Source: Pseudomonas pergaminensis (lineage in GTDB: Bacteria; Pseudomonadota; Gammaproteobacteria; Pseudomonadales; Pseudomonadaceae). From it: 64,000 nt of DNA. Position numbers and translations under genes: made by a program. Shown piece after piece: positions 12,899-22,900 of the stretch. Positions within the stretch are counted from its first letter, which is position 1; every line of letters begins with the position of its first letter. Below the pieces are notes generated by a model, which was not told the origin of the DNA, did no database searches, and saw nothing but the letters and a program-made list of their open reading frames with translations. The stretch is from positions 1,736,001 to 1,800,000 of the forward strand of contig NZ_CP078013.2 of assembly GCF_024112395.2 (NCBI RefSeq), in the 5' to 3' direction.

Positions 12899-13132
12899 AT
12901 GCCGACGTCCTTTCTGGAAATTGTTGAGTTGCCTGACGGCCGAATCGAGCTGCGCCGGGCTGAGGACGAGGGTTCTCTGGTCATTCTGGATTTTTCCGAG
13001 GACGCCAAAGTGTTCCTGCAGGGCCAGCACGTGGAAGTGGCCAAAGCCATGTTGAGCGTAGGTGTGCAGATGGCAGGTCGCCTGGCTGAAGGCGAGCCGG
13101 AGAAAGACGAAGGGCCGCGGGTTCTTCACTGA
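12899..13132 (+). CDS. Small conserved protein of unknown function (77 aa)
   Basis: A compact acidic protein (MPTSFLEIVELPDGRIELRR...) of mixed strands with one helix (VEVAKAMLSVGVQMAGRL). GTGGAG lies 11 bases upstream of the ATG at 12899, and a perfect TATAAT lies at 12865-12870, giving a short leader; the longer in-frame start upstream would lie over this promoter and is rejected. It is conserved next to sulA-lexA in Pseudomonas as far as I recall. No domain is recognised. Confidence 0.75.
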   Translation: MPTSFLEIVELPDGRIELRRAEDEGSLVILDFSEDAKVFLQGQHVEVAKAMLSVGVQMAGRLAEGEPEKDEGPRVLH

Positions 13133-13195
13133 GCCCTGTGGTGAAGGAGTCTGGGGTGTTTAGACAGGCTTCTCTGGTGAGCTAGCTTGCTTGTA

Positions 13196-13321
13196 GTGAG
13201 CGGGCTTGCCCCGCGCTGGGCTGCGCAGCAGCCTTAAATAGATTGACGCAGTACATCAGGTATTCCACGGTGCTTGGTTTTGGGGCCGCTTCGCAGCCCA
13301 GCGCGGGGCAAGCCCGCTCAC
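13196..13321. repeat. Long inverted REP pair (second REP family)
   Basis: GTGAGCGGGCTTGCCCCGCGCTGGGCTGCG and its inverted copy flank a ~55-base spacer between the 12899 gene and sulA. The sequence differs from the TAGGAGC and CTCCCAC REP types elsewhere in the window. Confidence 0.8.
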
Positions 13322-13363
13322 CACAGAAGCCTGCATGTCACAGGACTTCGGCCGATCAGGCAC

Positions 13364-13837
13364 TCAGCCCAATCGAATATTCAAGCTCTGAGCATCGCCC
13401 GTACGCGCGGCGCTGATCAGCTGTTGCTTGGCCGCAGCGTTCAGCGGATTCAACCAGCTCACCACGGTATGGCTACGGCCCAGGCGCAGGGCTTCGCAGG
13501 TCAACTGCTGGGCACTTTGCGCACCGCGTGGTTGCAGCAGCAGGATACGCTCACGGTTGAGGCCGGCGTCCCGCAGCCAGGCCTGGGTCAGGCTGGCGGG
13601 TGGGGCGATCAGCGTCAGCCAGCGGGCGTCCTGCTCTTCGCTCAATTCGCGAAGGATCGGCGCCAGCAGGCTCAGGCAGCTCCCAGCTGCACCGCGCAAC
13701 GACAATTCACTGAACGCCTCAGGCTCGGCGCTCCAGGGCGCTTCGATCGTTTCCTTGAGAATGGGCGCAAGAGGTTGGGCCATGAAGGCCTCGAACAGCG
13801 ACAGTTGTGTGTGTTGTGGGGTGTGCACGAGCTGCAT
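13364..13837 (-). CDS. sulA: SOS cell division inhibitor SulA
   Basis: A 157-residue SulA-family protein that blocks FtsZ assembly during DNA damage. The core resembling RecA-like SulA is seen in LTLIAPPASLTQAWLRDAG, RILLLQPRG and THTVVSWLNPL (written SHTVVSWLNPL here). It starts 10 bases after the lexA stop, with GGAGG six bases before its ATG, so it is the second gene of a lexA-sulA operon and is controlled by the two SOS boxes at 14467-14501. Confidence 0.88.
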   Translation of the reverse strand: MQLVHTPQHTQLSLFEAFMAQPLAPILKETIEAPWSAEPEAFSELSLRGAAGSCLSLLAPILRELSEEQDARWLTLIAPPASLTQAWLRDAGLNRERILLLQPRGAQSAQQLTCEALRLGRSHTVVSWLNPLNAAAKQQLISAARTGDAQSLNIRLG

Positions 13838-13847
13838 GATGCCTCCT

Positions 13848-14456
13848 TTAGCGGCGAATGACGCCGACGCTCAAGCCTTCGATCACCAGGTCCTGATCTT
13901 TCAGGTTCACTTCAATCGGGGCGAACTCAGGGTTCTCGGCCAGGAGCCAGACCTTGCTGCCTTCGCGCTTGAAGCGTTTGACGGTGACTTCGTCGCCGAT
14001 ACGGGCAACGACGATCTGGCCATTACGGGCTTCGCGGGTGGTGTGGACGGCCAGCAGGTCGCCATCGAAGATGCCCACGTCCTTCATGCTCATGCCATGG
14101 ACCCGCAACAGGTAGTCGGCGCGAGGGTGGAAGAAGGTGGGGTTGATGTTGCAGGACTCCTCGACATGCTGCTGCGCCAGTATCGGCGCACCGGCAGCGA
14201 CACGGCCGATGATCGGCAGGGTCGATTCGTCGGCCTTGGCTTCGAAGCCAGGGATGCGAATACCGCGAGAAGCACCGGGGGTCATCTCGATCGCGCCTTT
14301 GCGAGCGAGGGCCTTGAGGTGTTCCTCGGCGGCGTTGGGGGACTTGAACCCCAGTTCCAGCGCAATTTCCGCTCGCGTCGGCGGGTAGCCGTTGTCATCG
14401 AGGCAGCGCTTGATAAAAGCCAGAATCTCAGCTTGGCGTGGCGTCAGTTTTAGCAT
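13848..14456 (-). CDS. lexA: SOS repressor LexA
   Basis: A 202-residue transcriptional repressor. The N-terminal winged helix includes [23 protein letters not shown]. Self-cleavage occurs at Ala88-Gly89 (RVAAGAP), and the Ser123/Lys160 catalytic dyad is visible ([16 protein letters not shown]). It is autoregulated through two CTG-N10-CAG operators just upstream and is co-transcribed with sulA. Confidence 0.97.
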   Translation of the reverse strand: MLKLTPRQAEILAFIKRCLDDNGYPPTRAEIALELGFKSPNAAEEHLKALARKGAIEMTPGASRGIRIPGFEAKADESTLPIIGRVAAGAPILAQQHVEESCNINPTFFHPRADYLLRVHGMSMKDVGIFDGDLLAVHTTREARNGQIVVARIGDEVTVKRFKREGSKVWLLAENPEFAPIEVNLKDQDLVIEGLSVGVIRR

Positions 14457-14466
14457 GTTGATCGCT

Positions 14467-14501
14467 CTGTCTTTTTATACAGTGACTGGGATTATATACA
14501 G
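14467..14501 (-). promoter_or_regulatory. Two LexA (SOS) boxes of the lexA-sulA operon
   Basis: Both 14467-14482 and 14486-14501 read CTG-N10-CAG on the minus strand (CTGTATAAAAAGACAG and CTGTATATAATCCCAG), separated by three bases. They begin 11 bases before the lexA ATG, and the distal box contains a TATAAT-like -10, so LexA would block its own promoter. Confidence 0.92.
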
Positions 14502-14660
14502 TGAACTGCGCTTGGCAATCATCCTTTTCCATGACTCCGCTGGACGGTCATCGGACGCGCTTCCTACAACGTAGAGATAGCGCTGCCTACAGACCGCTGG
14601 TGATGTGATTAAATAGCGATGAAATACATGACTGCCCAGCCGGAAAGCGGACCCGCAGGC

Positions 14661-14704
14661 TTGACAAGACACAACCTGAAACGTATGTTTCAAACAAGTG
14701 TTTG
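14661..14704 (+). promoter_or_regulatory. psrA promoter with two overlapping PsrA operators
   Basis: TTGACA (14661-14666), a 17-base spacer and TATGTT (14684-14689) form a sigma-70 promoter. GAAAC-GTAT-GTTTC (14678-14691) and CAAAC-AAGT-GTTTG (14691-14704) are two perfect matches to the PsrA consensus that share one base and cover the -10 and start region, as expected for autorepression. The psrA ribosome site GGAG begins seven bases later. Confidence 0.85.
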
Positions 14705-14719
14705 TCAGGCGGAGTAGCC

Positions 14720-15427
14720 ATGGCCCAGTCGGAAACCGTTGAACGCATTCTCGATGCTGCCGAGCAGTTGTTCGCGGAAAAAGGATTTGCTGAAACTTCA
14801 TTGCGGCTGATCACCAGCAAGGCTGGGGTCAACCTGGCTGCCGTGAACTACCATTTCGGCTCGAAGAAAGCCCTGATCCAGGCGGTGTTCTCGCGCTTCC
14901 TGGGGCCCTTCTGCGCCAGCCTTGACCGTGAGCTCGAGCGTCGCCAAGCCAAGGCCGACCACAAGCCGACACTGGAAGACCTGCTGGAAATACTCGTCGA
15001 ACAAGCGTTGGTGGTTCAGCCCCGCAGCGGCAACGACCTGTCGATCTTCATGCGCCTGCTAGGCCTGGCGTTCAGCCAGAGCCAGGGTCACTTGCGGCGT
15101 TACCTGGAAGACATGTACGGCAAGGTATTTCGTCGCTACATGTTGCTGGTCAACGAGGCCGCCCCGCGTATTCCGCCTATCGAACTGTTCTGGCGTGTGC
15201 ACTTCATGCTCGGTGCCGCCGCGTTCAGCATGTCCGGGATCAAGGCGTTGCGGGCCATTGCCGAAACCGATTTCGGCGTGAACACCTCCATTGAGCAGGT
15301 CATGCGCCTGATGGTGCCGTTCCTGGCGGCTGGCATGCGTGCCGAGACCGGCGTGACCGACCCGGCCATGGCCGCAGCCCAATTGCGCCCGCGCAGCAAA
15401 TCCGTGCCAGTCCCCGCCAAGGTTTGA
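14720..15427 (+). CDS. psrA: TetR-family regulator PsrA
   Basis: A 235-residue TetR/AcrR repressor. The helix-turn-helix is at about residues 28-52 (LRLITSKAGVNLAAVNYHFGSK), and the rest is a helical ligand domain. PsrA senses long-chain acyl-CoA or fatty acid, represses beta-oxidation genes and its own gene, and activates rpoS in Pseudomonas. The ATG at 14720 is chosen because GGAG lies 5 bases before it; an in-frame start at 14702 would fall inside the operator. The position between lexA and nagZ agrees with psrA elsewhere in the genus. Confidence 0.93.
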   Translation: MAQSETVERILDAAEQLFAEKGFAETSLRLITSKAGVNLAAVNYHFGSKKALIQAVFSRFLGPFCASLDRELERRQAKADHKPTLEDLLEILVEQALVVQPRSGNDLSIFMRLLGLAFSQSQGHLRRYLEDMYGKVFRRYMLLVNEAAPRIPPIELFWRVHFMLGAAAFSMSGIKALRAIAETDFGVNTSIEQVMRLMVPFLAAGMRAETGVTDPAMAAAQLRPRSKSVPVPAKV

Positions 15428-15496
15428 CCGACCCGGGTGTGCGCAGCCGCTTGCATCCGCTAAGCTAGCGGCCCATGCCGAATTCAGCTATTTACT

Positions 15497-15542
15497 CACA
15501 ACCCGTTGTGCTCACTGTGCCTGGTGAGGGCAACGGGTTGTG
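15497..15542. repeat. Long hairpin between psrA and nagZ
   Basis: CACAACCCGTTG and CAACGGGTTGTG form a perfect 12-base stem, with an inner CTCAC/GTGAG stem. No T run follows, so it is not a standard terminator. It lies 21 bases before the nagZ start and could be a psrA 3' hairpin or a structured nagZ leader. Confidence 0.7.
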
Positions 15543-15563
15543 TGCGTTCTATAAGGAAGTTTT

Positions 15564-16574
15564 ATGACTGCTGCCCTGCAAGGCTCTTTGATGGTCGACG
15601 TTGCCGGTACCTGGCTGACGGCCGAGGATCGCCACCTGCTGCGCCAGCCTGAAGTGGGTGGCCTGATCATTTTCGCGCGCAATATCGAGCATCCGCGCCA
15701 AGTGCGGGAGTTGAGCGCGGCGATTCGTGCCGTGCGCCCGGACCTGCTGTTGGCCGTCGACCAGGAAGGCGGTCGCGTGCAGCGCCTGCGCCAGGGCTTT
15801 GTACGTCTGCCGGCCATGCGTGCGCTGGCGGATAACCCCAACGCGCAATTCCTGGCCGAGCAGTGCGGCTGGATCATGGCCACTGAAGTGCTGGCCGTGG
15901 GCCTGGACCTGAGCTTCGCCCCGGTACTCGATCTGGACTATCAACGCAGCGCCGTAGTCGGCACCCGCGCCTTCGAAGGCGACCCTGAGCGTGCTGCCGT
16001 GCTGGCGGGCGCGTTCATCCGTGGCATGAACAGCGCCGGCATGGCCGCCACCGGTAAACACTTCCCGGGCCATGGTTGGGCCGAGGCCGATTCCCACGTC
16101 GCGATTCCCAATGACGAACGCAGCCTGGAAGAGATTCGTGCCAACGACCTGGTGCCTTTCGCACGCTTGAGCCGGCAACTGGCCGCCGTCATGCCTGCCC
16201 ATGTCATCTACCCGCAAGTCGACGCCCAGCCTGCCGGCTTCTCGCGCCGCTGGTTGCAGGACATCCTGCGCGGTGAGTTGCAGTTCGATGGGGTGATTTT
16301 CAGTGATGACCTGTCCATGGCGGGTGCACATGTGGTCGGTGATGCAGCCAGCCGCATTGAAGCGGCGCTGACGGCCGGTTGCGATATGGGGCTGGTGTGC
16401 AACGATCGTGCGGCGGCTGAGTTGGCGTTGAGTGCGGCACAGCGGATGAAGGTCACACCGTCGGCGCGCATTGCGCGGATGCGTGGGCAGGCAATGGCTT
16501 CGACGGACTACAAGCAGGATCCGCGTTGGCTGGCGGCGCTGACGGCGTTGCGGGATGCTCAACTGATTGGCTGA
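15564..16574 (+). CDS. nagZ: Beta-N-acetylhexosaminidase NagZ
   Basis: A GH3 glycosidase of 336 residues, cytosolic, that removes GlcNAc from anhydro-muropeptides in peptidoglycan recycling and so influences AmpR-dependent beta-lactamase signals. The family signature KHFPGHG lies at about residues 164-170, with the flexible-loop His in EADSH. The catalytic nucleophile is the Asp of [10 protein letters not shown] (about residue 247). AAGGAAG precedes the ATG. A REP pair follows, and no MTA phosphorylase gene is found between nagZ and the next gene. Confidence 0.95.
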   Translation: MTAALQGSLMVDVAGTWLTAEDRHLLRQPEVGGLIIFARNIEHPRQVRELSAAIRAVRPDLLLAVDQEGGRVQRLRQGFVRLPAMRALADNPNAQFLAEQCGWIMATEVLAVGLDLSFAPVLDLDYQRSAVVGTRAFEGDPERAAVLAGAFIRGMNSAGMAATGKHFPGHGWAEADSHVAIPNDERSLEEIRANDLVPFARLSRQLAAVMPAHVIYPQVDAQPAGFSRRWLQDILRGELQFDGVIFSDDLSMAGAHVVGDAASRIEAALTAGCDMGLVCNDRAAAELALSAAQRMKVTPSARIARMRGQAMASTDYKQDPRWLAALTALRDAQLIG

Positions 16575-16588
16575 ACACCGCGGCGCGG

Positions 16589-16674
16589 CCTTCGCGAGCA
16601 AGCCCGCTCCCACATTCGACCGAGTTCCAACTTTGGAATGCAGTCAAGTGTGGGTGCGGGCTTGCTCGCGAAGG
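16589..16674. repeat. REPIN-type inverted REP pair
   Basis: CCTTCGCGAGCAAGCCCGCTCCCACA and its inverted copy (one mismatch) lie between the convergent ends of nagZ and the helicase gene. This is a third REP sequence family, shared with 25282 and 32309. Confidence 0.85.
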
Positions 16675-16685
16675 CGGTCTGGAAG

Positions 16686-19379
16686 TCAGCGCTTTTCTTG
16701 CTTATTCGGCAGCGGCGCAAACAATGCCTCGATGTCCTCATTGCCCAACTGCCAATCTCCCGTCGTCCGCCCATCCAGCACACCCGCCGCCAAGTCGGAT
16801 TTTTCCTTCTGCAGGTGCTGGATTTTCTCCTCCACCGTGCCTCGGGCAATCATCTTGTAGACGAACACCGGCTTCTCTTGCCCGATGCGATACGCACGGT
16901 CGGTGGCCTGGTTTTCCGTGGCCGGGTTCCACCATGGGTCGTAGTGGATCACCGTGTCGGCTTCGGTCAGGTTCAAGCCCACACCGCCGGCCTTCAGGCT
17001 GATCAGAAAAATTTGCAGCTTGCCGCTCTGGAAGTCCTTTACCGGCGTGCGCCGATCGCGGGTCTGGCCGGTCAGCAGCGCGTAGGCAATTCCGCGTTTT
17101 TTAAGCTCGACTTCGATCAGGCTCAACATCGAGGTGAACTGCGAAAACAACAGGATCCGCCGTCCTTCTTCAAACAGCTCTTCAAGCATTTCCATCAGGC
17201 TGTCGAGTTTGCCCGAGCTGCTGCCACGGGCGGGCAGGGTGGCTTCGTTGACCAGGCGTAAGTCGCAGCACACCTGACGCAGTTTCAGCAGCGCCTCAAG
17301 AATGATGATCTGGCTGCGTGCGACACCCTTGCGGGTGATCTCGTCGCGCACTTTCTTGTCCATGGCCAGGCGCATGGTTTCGTACACGTCGCGCTGGGCT
17401 TCATTGAGGTCGACCCAGTGAATAATCTCGGTCTTGGGCGGCAATTCCGTGGCGACCTGTTCCTTGGTGCGGCGCAGTAGGAAAGGTTTGATCCGACCGT
17501 TGAGGTGCTGCAAACGCACGTCACTGGCGCGTTTTTCGATGGGCACGCGGTAATCGCGGTTGAAGCTTTTCACGTCGCCCAGCCAGCCCGGCAGCAGGAA
17601 ATGAAACAACGACCACAGCTCACCCAAGTGGTTTTCCAGTGGCGTGCCACTCAGGCACAGGCGCTGCCGTGCATTCAGCTCGCGCGCCGCCTGGGCCGCT
17701 TTGCTGGACGGGTTCTTGATGTACTGGGCCTCATCGAGGATCAGCACATGCAGGGGCACGGCCGCGAGGTGTTCGATGTCCTTGGGCAGCAGCGCGTAGG
17801 TGGTCAGCAGCAGGTCGTAGTCGTTCAGGTTGGCAAAGTGTTTCTTACGCGCCGCGCCATACAGGGCCAACACCTTGAGTTGCGGGGTGAAGTGCGCCGC
17901 CTCATCGAGCCAGTTGGGAATCAGGCTGGTGGGCATCACCACCATGCACGGGCGGTCCAGGCGTCCGGCGGCTTTCTCCGTAAGAATATGCGCCAGGGTT
18001 TGCAGGGTTTTACCCAAGCCCATGTCATCCGCGAGAATCCCGCCGACATCAAGCTGGCGCAGTGACTGCATCCAGCTCAAGCCTTCCAGCTGGTACGGGC
18101 GCAAAGTTGCGTTCAGCCCCTCGGGCGCCACGCAGGTGAAGTCCTTGATATCCCGCAGGCGCTGGGCAAAGTTGCGAATCTTCTCGCCACCTTCCCATTG
18201 CAGCGGCAGGTCTTCGAGTGGGTTCAACCGAATTGCATCGGCCTTGGCCAGGCGCAGCGTGGTGGTGCCGGCGTCCTGCAGGTAGAACTCGCCAAGGGTA
18301 GCCAGCACCGGTTTGAGGCGGCCGTAGGGCAGGGCGACTTGCAGCGGACCATGGCCGCCGTTCGGCAGGCCGGGGATGTTCACCAGGATCAGTTCATCAT
18401 CGCGCCGACGTGCGAGTTTTTCCGGGTTGAGGATCTCAGTGTGGGAGCGCATCAGGTTCAGCAGGATCGGCAACAGGCTCAGCCGCTCACCGTTGACGAT
18501 AATGCCCAGCTCCAGGTCGAACCAGTCGCGCTCCGGGCCTTCATCGACGGTGGCGTACCAGTCATCGACGGCGCTCAGGTCGAAGCCGAAATCCTCATCG
18601 ATCTGCAGCTCCCAGCCCTCGGCCCTCAACGTCGGCGAGGCATTGAGGGTGAAGTTCAGCCAGGCACTGTCATTGACCATCTCGAACAACTCGCCAGCAC
18701 TTTCCGGCAGCGCCTTGCTCTGGCGCGTGGCGATCTTGAAACCCAACAGGCGCAGTTGTTCTCGGTACGGCTGCTCAAGCTCCGGATGGCGCTTGATGCG
18801 CAAGCTTTGGGTGTCCTGGCGCACGATGATGTCGGCGTTTTTCTGCCCGCTGACATAGTTGCCCAAGTAGTTGAACGATAACGCCGCGCGGTGCTGGATG
18901 TAGCGCTGCATCTTGCCGTTGCGTGGCTCAAATGCACTGAACTCGACACTGGCGAGCCACAGGCGTGGCACGGGCACCACGTCCTCCATGACCACCTGCG
19001 GCAACGCCACGCGGTTTTCCAGTACGGCCTGGAGTTTTTCCAGCAGCTCGGCATCCTGTGCGGCGGCTGGGTAAGCCAGGGTTTCCTGGACCTTGAGCAG
19101 CACCGCCGCGATGTGTTTGCAGTTGGTGTGCACCGGGCAGGTACAGCGGCTGTCCACCAGGATCAGCGTGCCCTTGGCCGACTCGCGCAGCGAGATGGTC
19201 TGCCGGTAGACGTTGCCGCCCGAGCCTTCGCAACTGGCGACGATGGTGCTGTCGCCGGACTCGACGATGCGCACGCGGTTCTCCAGGGCATAACGTCGCC
19301 CGCGCTCCAGGCTTTGCTCTTTGAAGCGATTGGCCCATGAAGGGGCCAGGGGTTTGGTCAGCGACGACGTCAGGGGCAT
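16686..19379 (-). CDS. SWIM zinc finger / SNF2-family DEAD-box helicase
   Basis: 897 residues. An N-terminal SWIM zinc finger is seen at about residue 76 (CTCPVHTNCKH). A long central region precedes the SNF2 ATPase with motif I DDMGLGKTLQT (~453) and motif II LDEAQYIKN (~547). The C-terminal helicase lobe has LLFSQFTSML, GGVGLNLTEAD and the arginine-finger motif ATDRAYRIGQ. It belongs to the bacterial RapA/HepA-like group of SNF2 translocases. The exact DNA or RNA polymerase substrate is unknown. It is followed downstream on the same strand only by REP sequence; upstream, csiV ends about 10 bases away from its start region. Confidence 0.9.
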   Translation of the reverse strand: MPLTSSLTKPLAPSWANRFKEQSLERGRRYALENRVRIVESGDSTIVASCEGSGGNVYRQTISLRESAKGTLILVDSRCTCPVHTNCKHIAAVLLKVQETLAYPAAAQDAELLEKLQAVLENRVALPQVVMEDVVPVPRLWLASVEFSAFEPRNGKMQRYIQHRAALSFNYLGNYVSGQKNADIIVRQDTQSLRIKRHPELEQPYREQLRLLGFKIATRQSKALPESAGELFEMVNDSAWLNFTLNASPTLRAEGWELQIDEDFGFDLSAVDDWYATVDEGPERDWFDLELGIIVNGERLSLLPILLNLMRSHTEILNPEKLARRRDDELILVNIPGLPNGGHGPLQVALPYGRLKPVLATLGEFYLQDAGTTTLRLAKADAIRLNPLEDLPLQWEGGEKIRNFAQRLRDIKDFTCVAPEGLNATLRPYQLEGLSWMQSLRQLDVGGILADDMGLGKTLQTLAHILTEKAAGRLDRPCMVVMPTSLIPNWLDEAAHFTPQLKVLALYGAARKKHFANLNDYDLLLTTYALLPKDIEHLAAVPLHVLILDEAQYIKNPSSKAAQAARELNARQRLCLSGTPLENHLGELWSLFHFLLPGWLGDVKSFNRDYRVPIEKRASDVRLQHLNGRIKPFLLRRTKEQVATELPPKTEIIHWVDLNEAQRDVYETMRLAMDKKVRDEITRKGVARSQIIILEALLKLRQVCCDLRLVNEATLPARGSSSGKLDSLMEMLEELFEEGRRILLFSQFTSMLSLIEVELKKRGIAYALLTGQTRDRRTPVKDFQSGKLQIFLISLKAGGVGLNLTEADTVIHYDPWWNPATENQATDRAYRIGQEKPVFVYKMIARGTVEEKIQHLQKEKSDLAAGVLDGRTTGDWQLGNEDIEALFAPLPNKQEKR

Positions 19380-19388
19380 GGCGCTGGA

Positions 19389-19955
19389 TCAGTCCTGAAT
19401 GTCGGGCGGCGGTGCGCTGGGGGGCTTGGCGGTCAGCGAGGTGATCTTGATCAGCAGCGCCAGGTGGCCGCCGTCCAGGTAGTTGAGCTGGTTGTTCTTG
19501 GTGCGCACGTCGGTCTGGCTCAAGTGCTCGCTGGCGATCACGCTGCCATTGGCGTCGAACTGGTTGATCCAGAAGTTTGCATCAATGTCGGTAAAGCGCC
19601 CCAATTGCAGGCTCAACACGCCCTCGATGGGAAACTGACCGAACTGCTCCTGGCCGTCGGTGATGGCGACTTTGACCGGTTGCTCGCCGAGGTTTTGCTC
19701 CCAGGCCTTGTGCGCCAGCACGGTGTAGCTGGAGTCGGCTCGCAGCTTGTCGACGATATTGCTCAGGCGCGGCGGGCTCAACTTGTCGCCCAGGCGCATG
19801 GCGCCGGCATCCCAGTTTTCCGGGGCGGGTCGGCTGTTGATCACCGGCTCCGCATTCTGGCGCACCAGGATCATTTCAACCTGGTACGGGCTGTCGGCGA
19901 ACGCCGCAGGTGCCGCTACCACCAACAACAGGCTCAAAATACGGAACAGGCGCAT
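19389..19955 (-). CDS. CsiV family protein
   Basis: 188 residues with a signal peptide (MRLFRILSLLLVVAAPAAFA) followed by SPYQVEMILVRQ, the start of the CsiV domain first described in Shewanella as a peptidoglycan-binding division protein. A Pro-rich C-terminal tail (KPPSAPPPD) ends it. The start at 19955 has AAGGA 8 bases upstream; an alternative ATG 15 bases earlier lacks one. It begins 11 bases after the mfd stop in the same direction, so it is probably co-transcribed with mfd. Confidence 0.82.
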   Translation of the reverse strand: MRLFRILSLLLVVAAPAAFADSPYQVEMILVRQNAEPVINSRPAPENWDAGAMRLGDKLSPPRLSNIVDKLRADSSYTVLAHKAWEQNLGEQPVKVAITDGQEQFGQFPIEGVLSLQLGRFTDIDANFWINQFDANGSVIASEHLSQTDVRTKNNQLNYLDGGHLALLIKITSLTAKPPSAPPPDIQD

Positions 19956-19966
19956 TGGGGCGTCCT

Positions 19967-22900
19967 TCAAGCAGATTTCGGGATGAGGCGCTCGAACAAC
20001 GCCTCCAATGTATTAAAGCGTTCTTCGGCACGTTCCATCGGCACCATGAACTTGAACAGCGTAGCCCCTTCGAACTTGTAGCGGTTGGGCTGGCCCTGGA
20101 TCAGCTTGATCAGCACCAATGGGTCCACCGGTGTCTGCGCTTCGAACTCGATGCGCCCACCTTGCGGCCCGGCGTCGACCTTCTTGATGCCCAACTGCTC
20201 GGCCTGCAATTTGAGCAGGGTCAGACGCACCAGGTTCTTGGTCGGTTCCGGCAGCAGGCCGAAGCGGTCGATCATCTCCACCTGCAGGTCCTTGAGGCCT
20301 TCCTCATCGGTGGCCGAGGCGATGCGTTTGTACAGGATCAGTCGCGCATGCACGTCGGGCAGGTAATCCTCGGGAATCAACGCGGGCAAGCGCAGATTGA
20401 TTTCTGGCCCGCCGCCCAGCGGTTGATCGAGGTTCGGCTGCTCGCCTTTGCGGATGGCTTTCACCGCGCGCTCAAGCATCTCCATATACAGCGTGAAACC
20501 CACCGCCTGGATCTGCCCGCTCTGGCCGTCGCCCAGCAGCTCGCCGGCACCACGGATTTCCAGGTCATTGGTGGCGAGCACAAAGCCCGCGCCCAGGTCC
20601 TGGGTGTTGGCGATGGCTTCCAGGCGCTTTTCCGCGTCGGAGGTGATCTGCTGGCGCGGCGGCGTCAGCAGGTAGGCGTACGCTTGGTGGTGACTGCGCC
20701 CGACCCGGCCGCGCAACTGGTGCAGCTGCGCCAGGCCGAACTTGTCGGCGCGCTCGATGATGATGGTGTTGGCGCTCGGCACGTCGATGCCGGTCTCGAT
20801 GATGGTCGAGGCAATCAGCACGTTGAAGCGCTTGTGGTAGAAGTCGCTCATCACCTGTTCGAGTTCGCGCTCGCGCATCTGCCCATGGCCGATGGCGATA
20901 CGCGCTTCCGGCACCAGTTCGGCGAGGTCGGCGGCGCATTTCTCGATGGTCTTCACGTCGTTGTGCAGGTAATACACCTGGCCGCCGCGCAGCAATTCGC
21001 GCAGCAGTGCTTCCTTGACCGTGCTTTTGTTCTGCTCCATCACAAACGTGCGCACCGACAAACGGCGTGCCGGCGGCGTGGCGATGATCGACAGGTCGCG
21101 CATGCCCGACACCGCCATGTTCAGCGTGCGCGGAATCGGCGTGGCGGTGAGGGTGAGGATGTCGACTTCGCTGCGCAGGGCCTTGAGCTGTTCTTTCTGG
21201 CGCACACCAAAGCGGTGTTCTTCGTCGATGATCACCAGGCCCAGGTTCTTGATCTTCACATCGTCCGACAGCAGCTTGTGCGTGCCGATGACGATATCGA
21301 TCTTGCCTTCGGCCAAATCGGCGATGGCGGCATTCACTTCCTTGGCGGACTTGAAGCGGCTCATGACTTCCACGGTCACTGGCCAGTCGGCAAAGCGGTC
21401 GCGGAAGCTGTTGTAGTGCTGCTGGGCGAGCAGGGTAGTAGGCACCAGGATCGCGACTTGCTTGCCGCCGTGCACCGCAATAAAGGCGGCGCGCATCGCC
21501 ACTTCGGTCTTGCCGAAGCCCACGTCGCCGCACACCAGGCGATCCATCGGCTTGGGCGCGAGCATGTCGGCACGCACCGCTTCGATAGTGCTTTGCTGGT
21601 CCGGGGTTTCTTCGAAGGCGAAGCCGGCGCTGAAGGTGGCGTAGTCGGCTTTCGGGTCGGCGAAGGCGTAACCCTCACGGGCGGCGCGACGTGCATAGAT
21701 GTCGAGCAATTCGGCGGCGACGTCGCGCACCTGCTCGGCGGCTTTGCGCTTGGCTTTCTGCCAGGTCTCGGAACCCAGGCGGTGCAACGGCGCCAGGGCG
21801 TCGTCGCTGCCGGTGTAGCGCGCGATCAGGTGCAGGCTGGCCACCGGCACGTAGAGCTTGGCGCCCTCGGCGTATTCCATGGTGAGGAATTCGGCGGCCT
21901 GGTTGTCGATCTCCAGGGTCTGCAGGCCCAGGTAGCGGCCGACGCCGTGATCGATGTGCACCACCGGCGCGCCTTCACGCAGCTCGGTGAGGTTCTTGAT
22001 CACGGCGTCGTTGTTGGCGTCGGCGCGTTTTTCGCGGCGGCGACGTTGCATCACGCGCTGGCCGAACAGCGGGCTCTCGGCGATCAGCGCCAGGGCGGGA
22101 TCATCCAGCAACAGGCCTTCATCGAGCGGCGCGATGGTGATTGCCAGGCGCTCTTTGCTCTTGACGAAATCCGGCCAACTGTCGACGGTTTTCGGTCGCA
22201 GCTTCAGGCGCTCCAGCAGCTCCAGCAGCACCTCGCGGCGGCCGGCCGACTCGGCGGTAAACAGCACGCGGCCTGGGAAGTCGCCGAGGAAGTTGGATAG
22301 CGCTTCCAGCGGTTGCGTGGCTTTGGCCTGGATCGCCAGGTCGGGCAGTGTGCCCGCGGGGAAGCGTTCGCGGCCGACACCGGTGTCGACATCCTGCTGG
22401 CTGGCGACCACGCGCGGCCAGTTTTTCAGGCGTGCGAAGCAGTCTTCCACCGGCAGGAACAGTTCGGCGGGCGGCAATAGAGGACGGGATGGGTCGACGC
22501 GGCGTTCTTCATAACGGTTACGCACGTCGTTCCAGAAGTTCTCCGCCGCTTGCTCGATACCCGGTAGCGAGAACACTTGGGTGTCCTGGGGCAGGTAGTC
22601 AAACAGAGTGGAGGTTTCGTCGAAGAACAGCGGCAGGTAGTACTCGATACCGGCCGGTGTAATCCCGCTGCTCAGGTCCTGGAAGATCGGGCAGCGGCGG
22701 AAGTCCACGTCGAAGCGTTCACGGAAGCGCGCCTTGAAGCGGGTGACCGCGTCTTTTTGCAGCGGGAATTCCCGCGCAGGCAGCAGCTTGACCGAGTCCA
22801 CCTTGTCGATGGAGCGCTGGTTTTCCGGATCGAAGGTGCGCAGCGTCTCGATTTCGTCATCGAACAGGTCGATGCGATACGGCAATTTGCTGCCCATTGG

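Noticed and set aside
13196..13321. CRISPR-like repeat
   Set aside because: Only two inverted copies with one spacer occur; there is no array of direct repeats and no cas gene. It is a REP pair.
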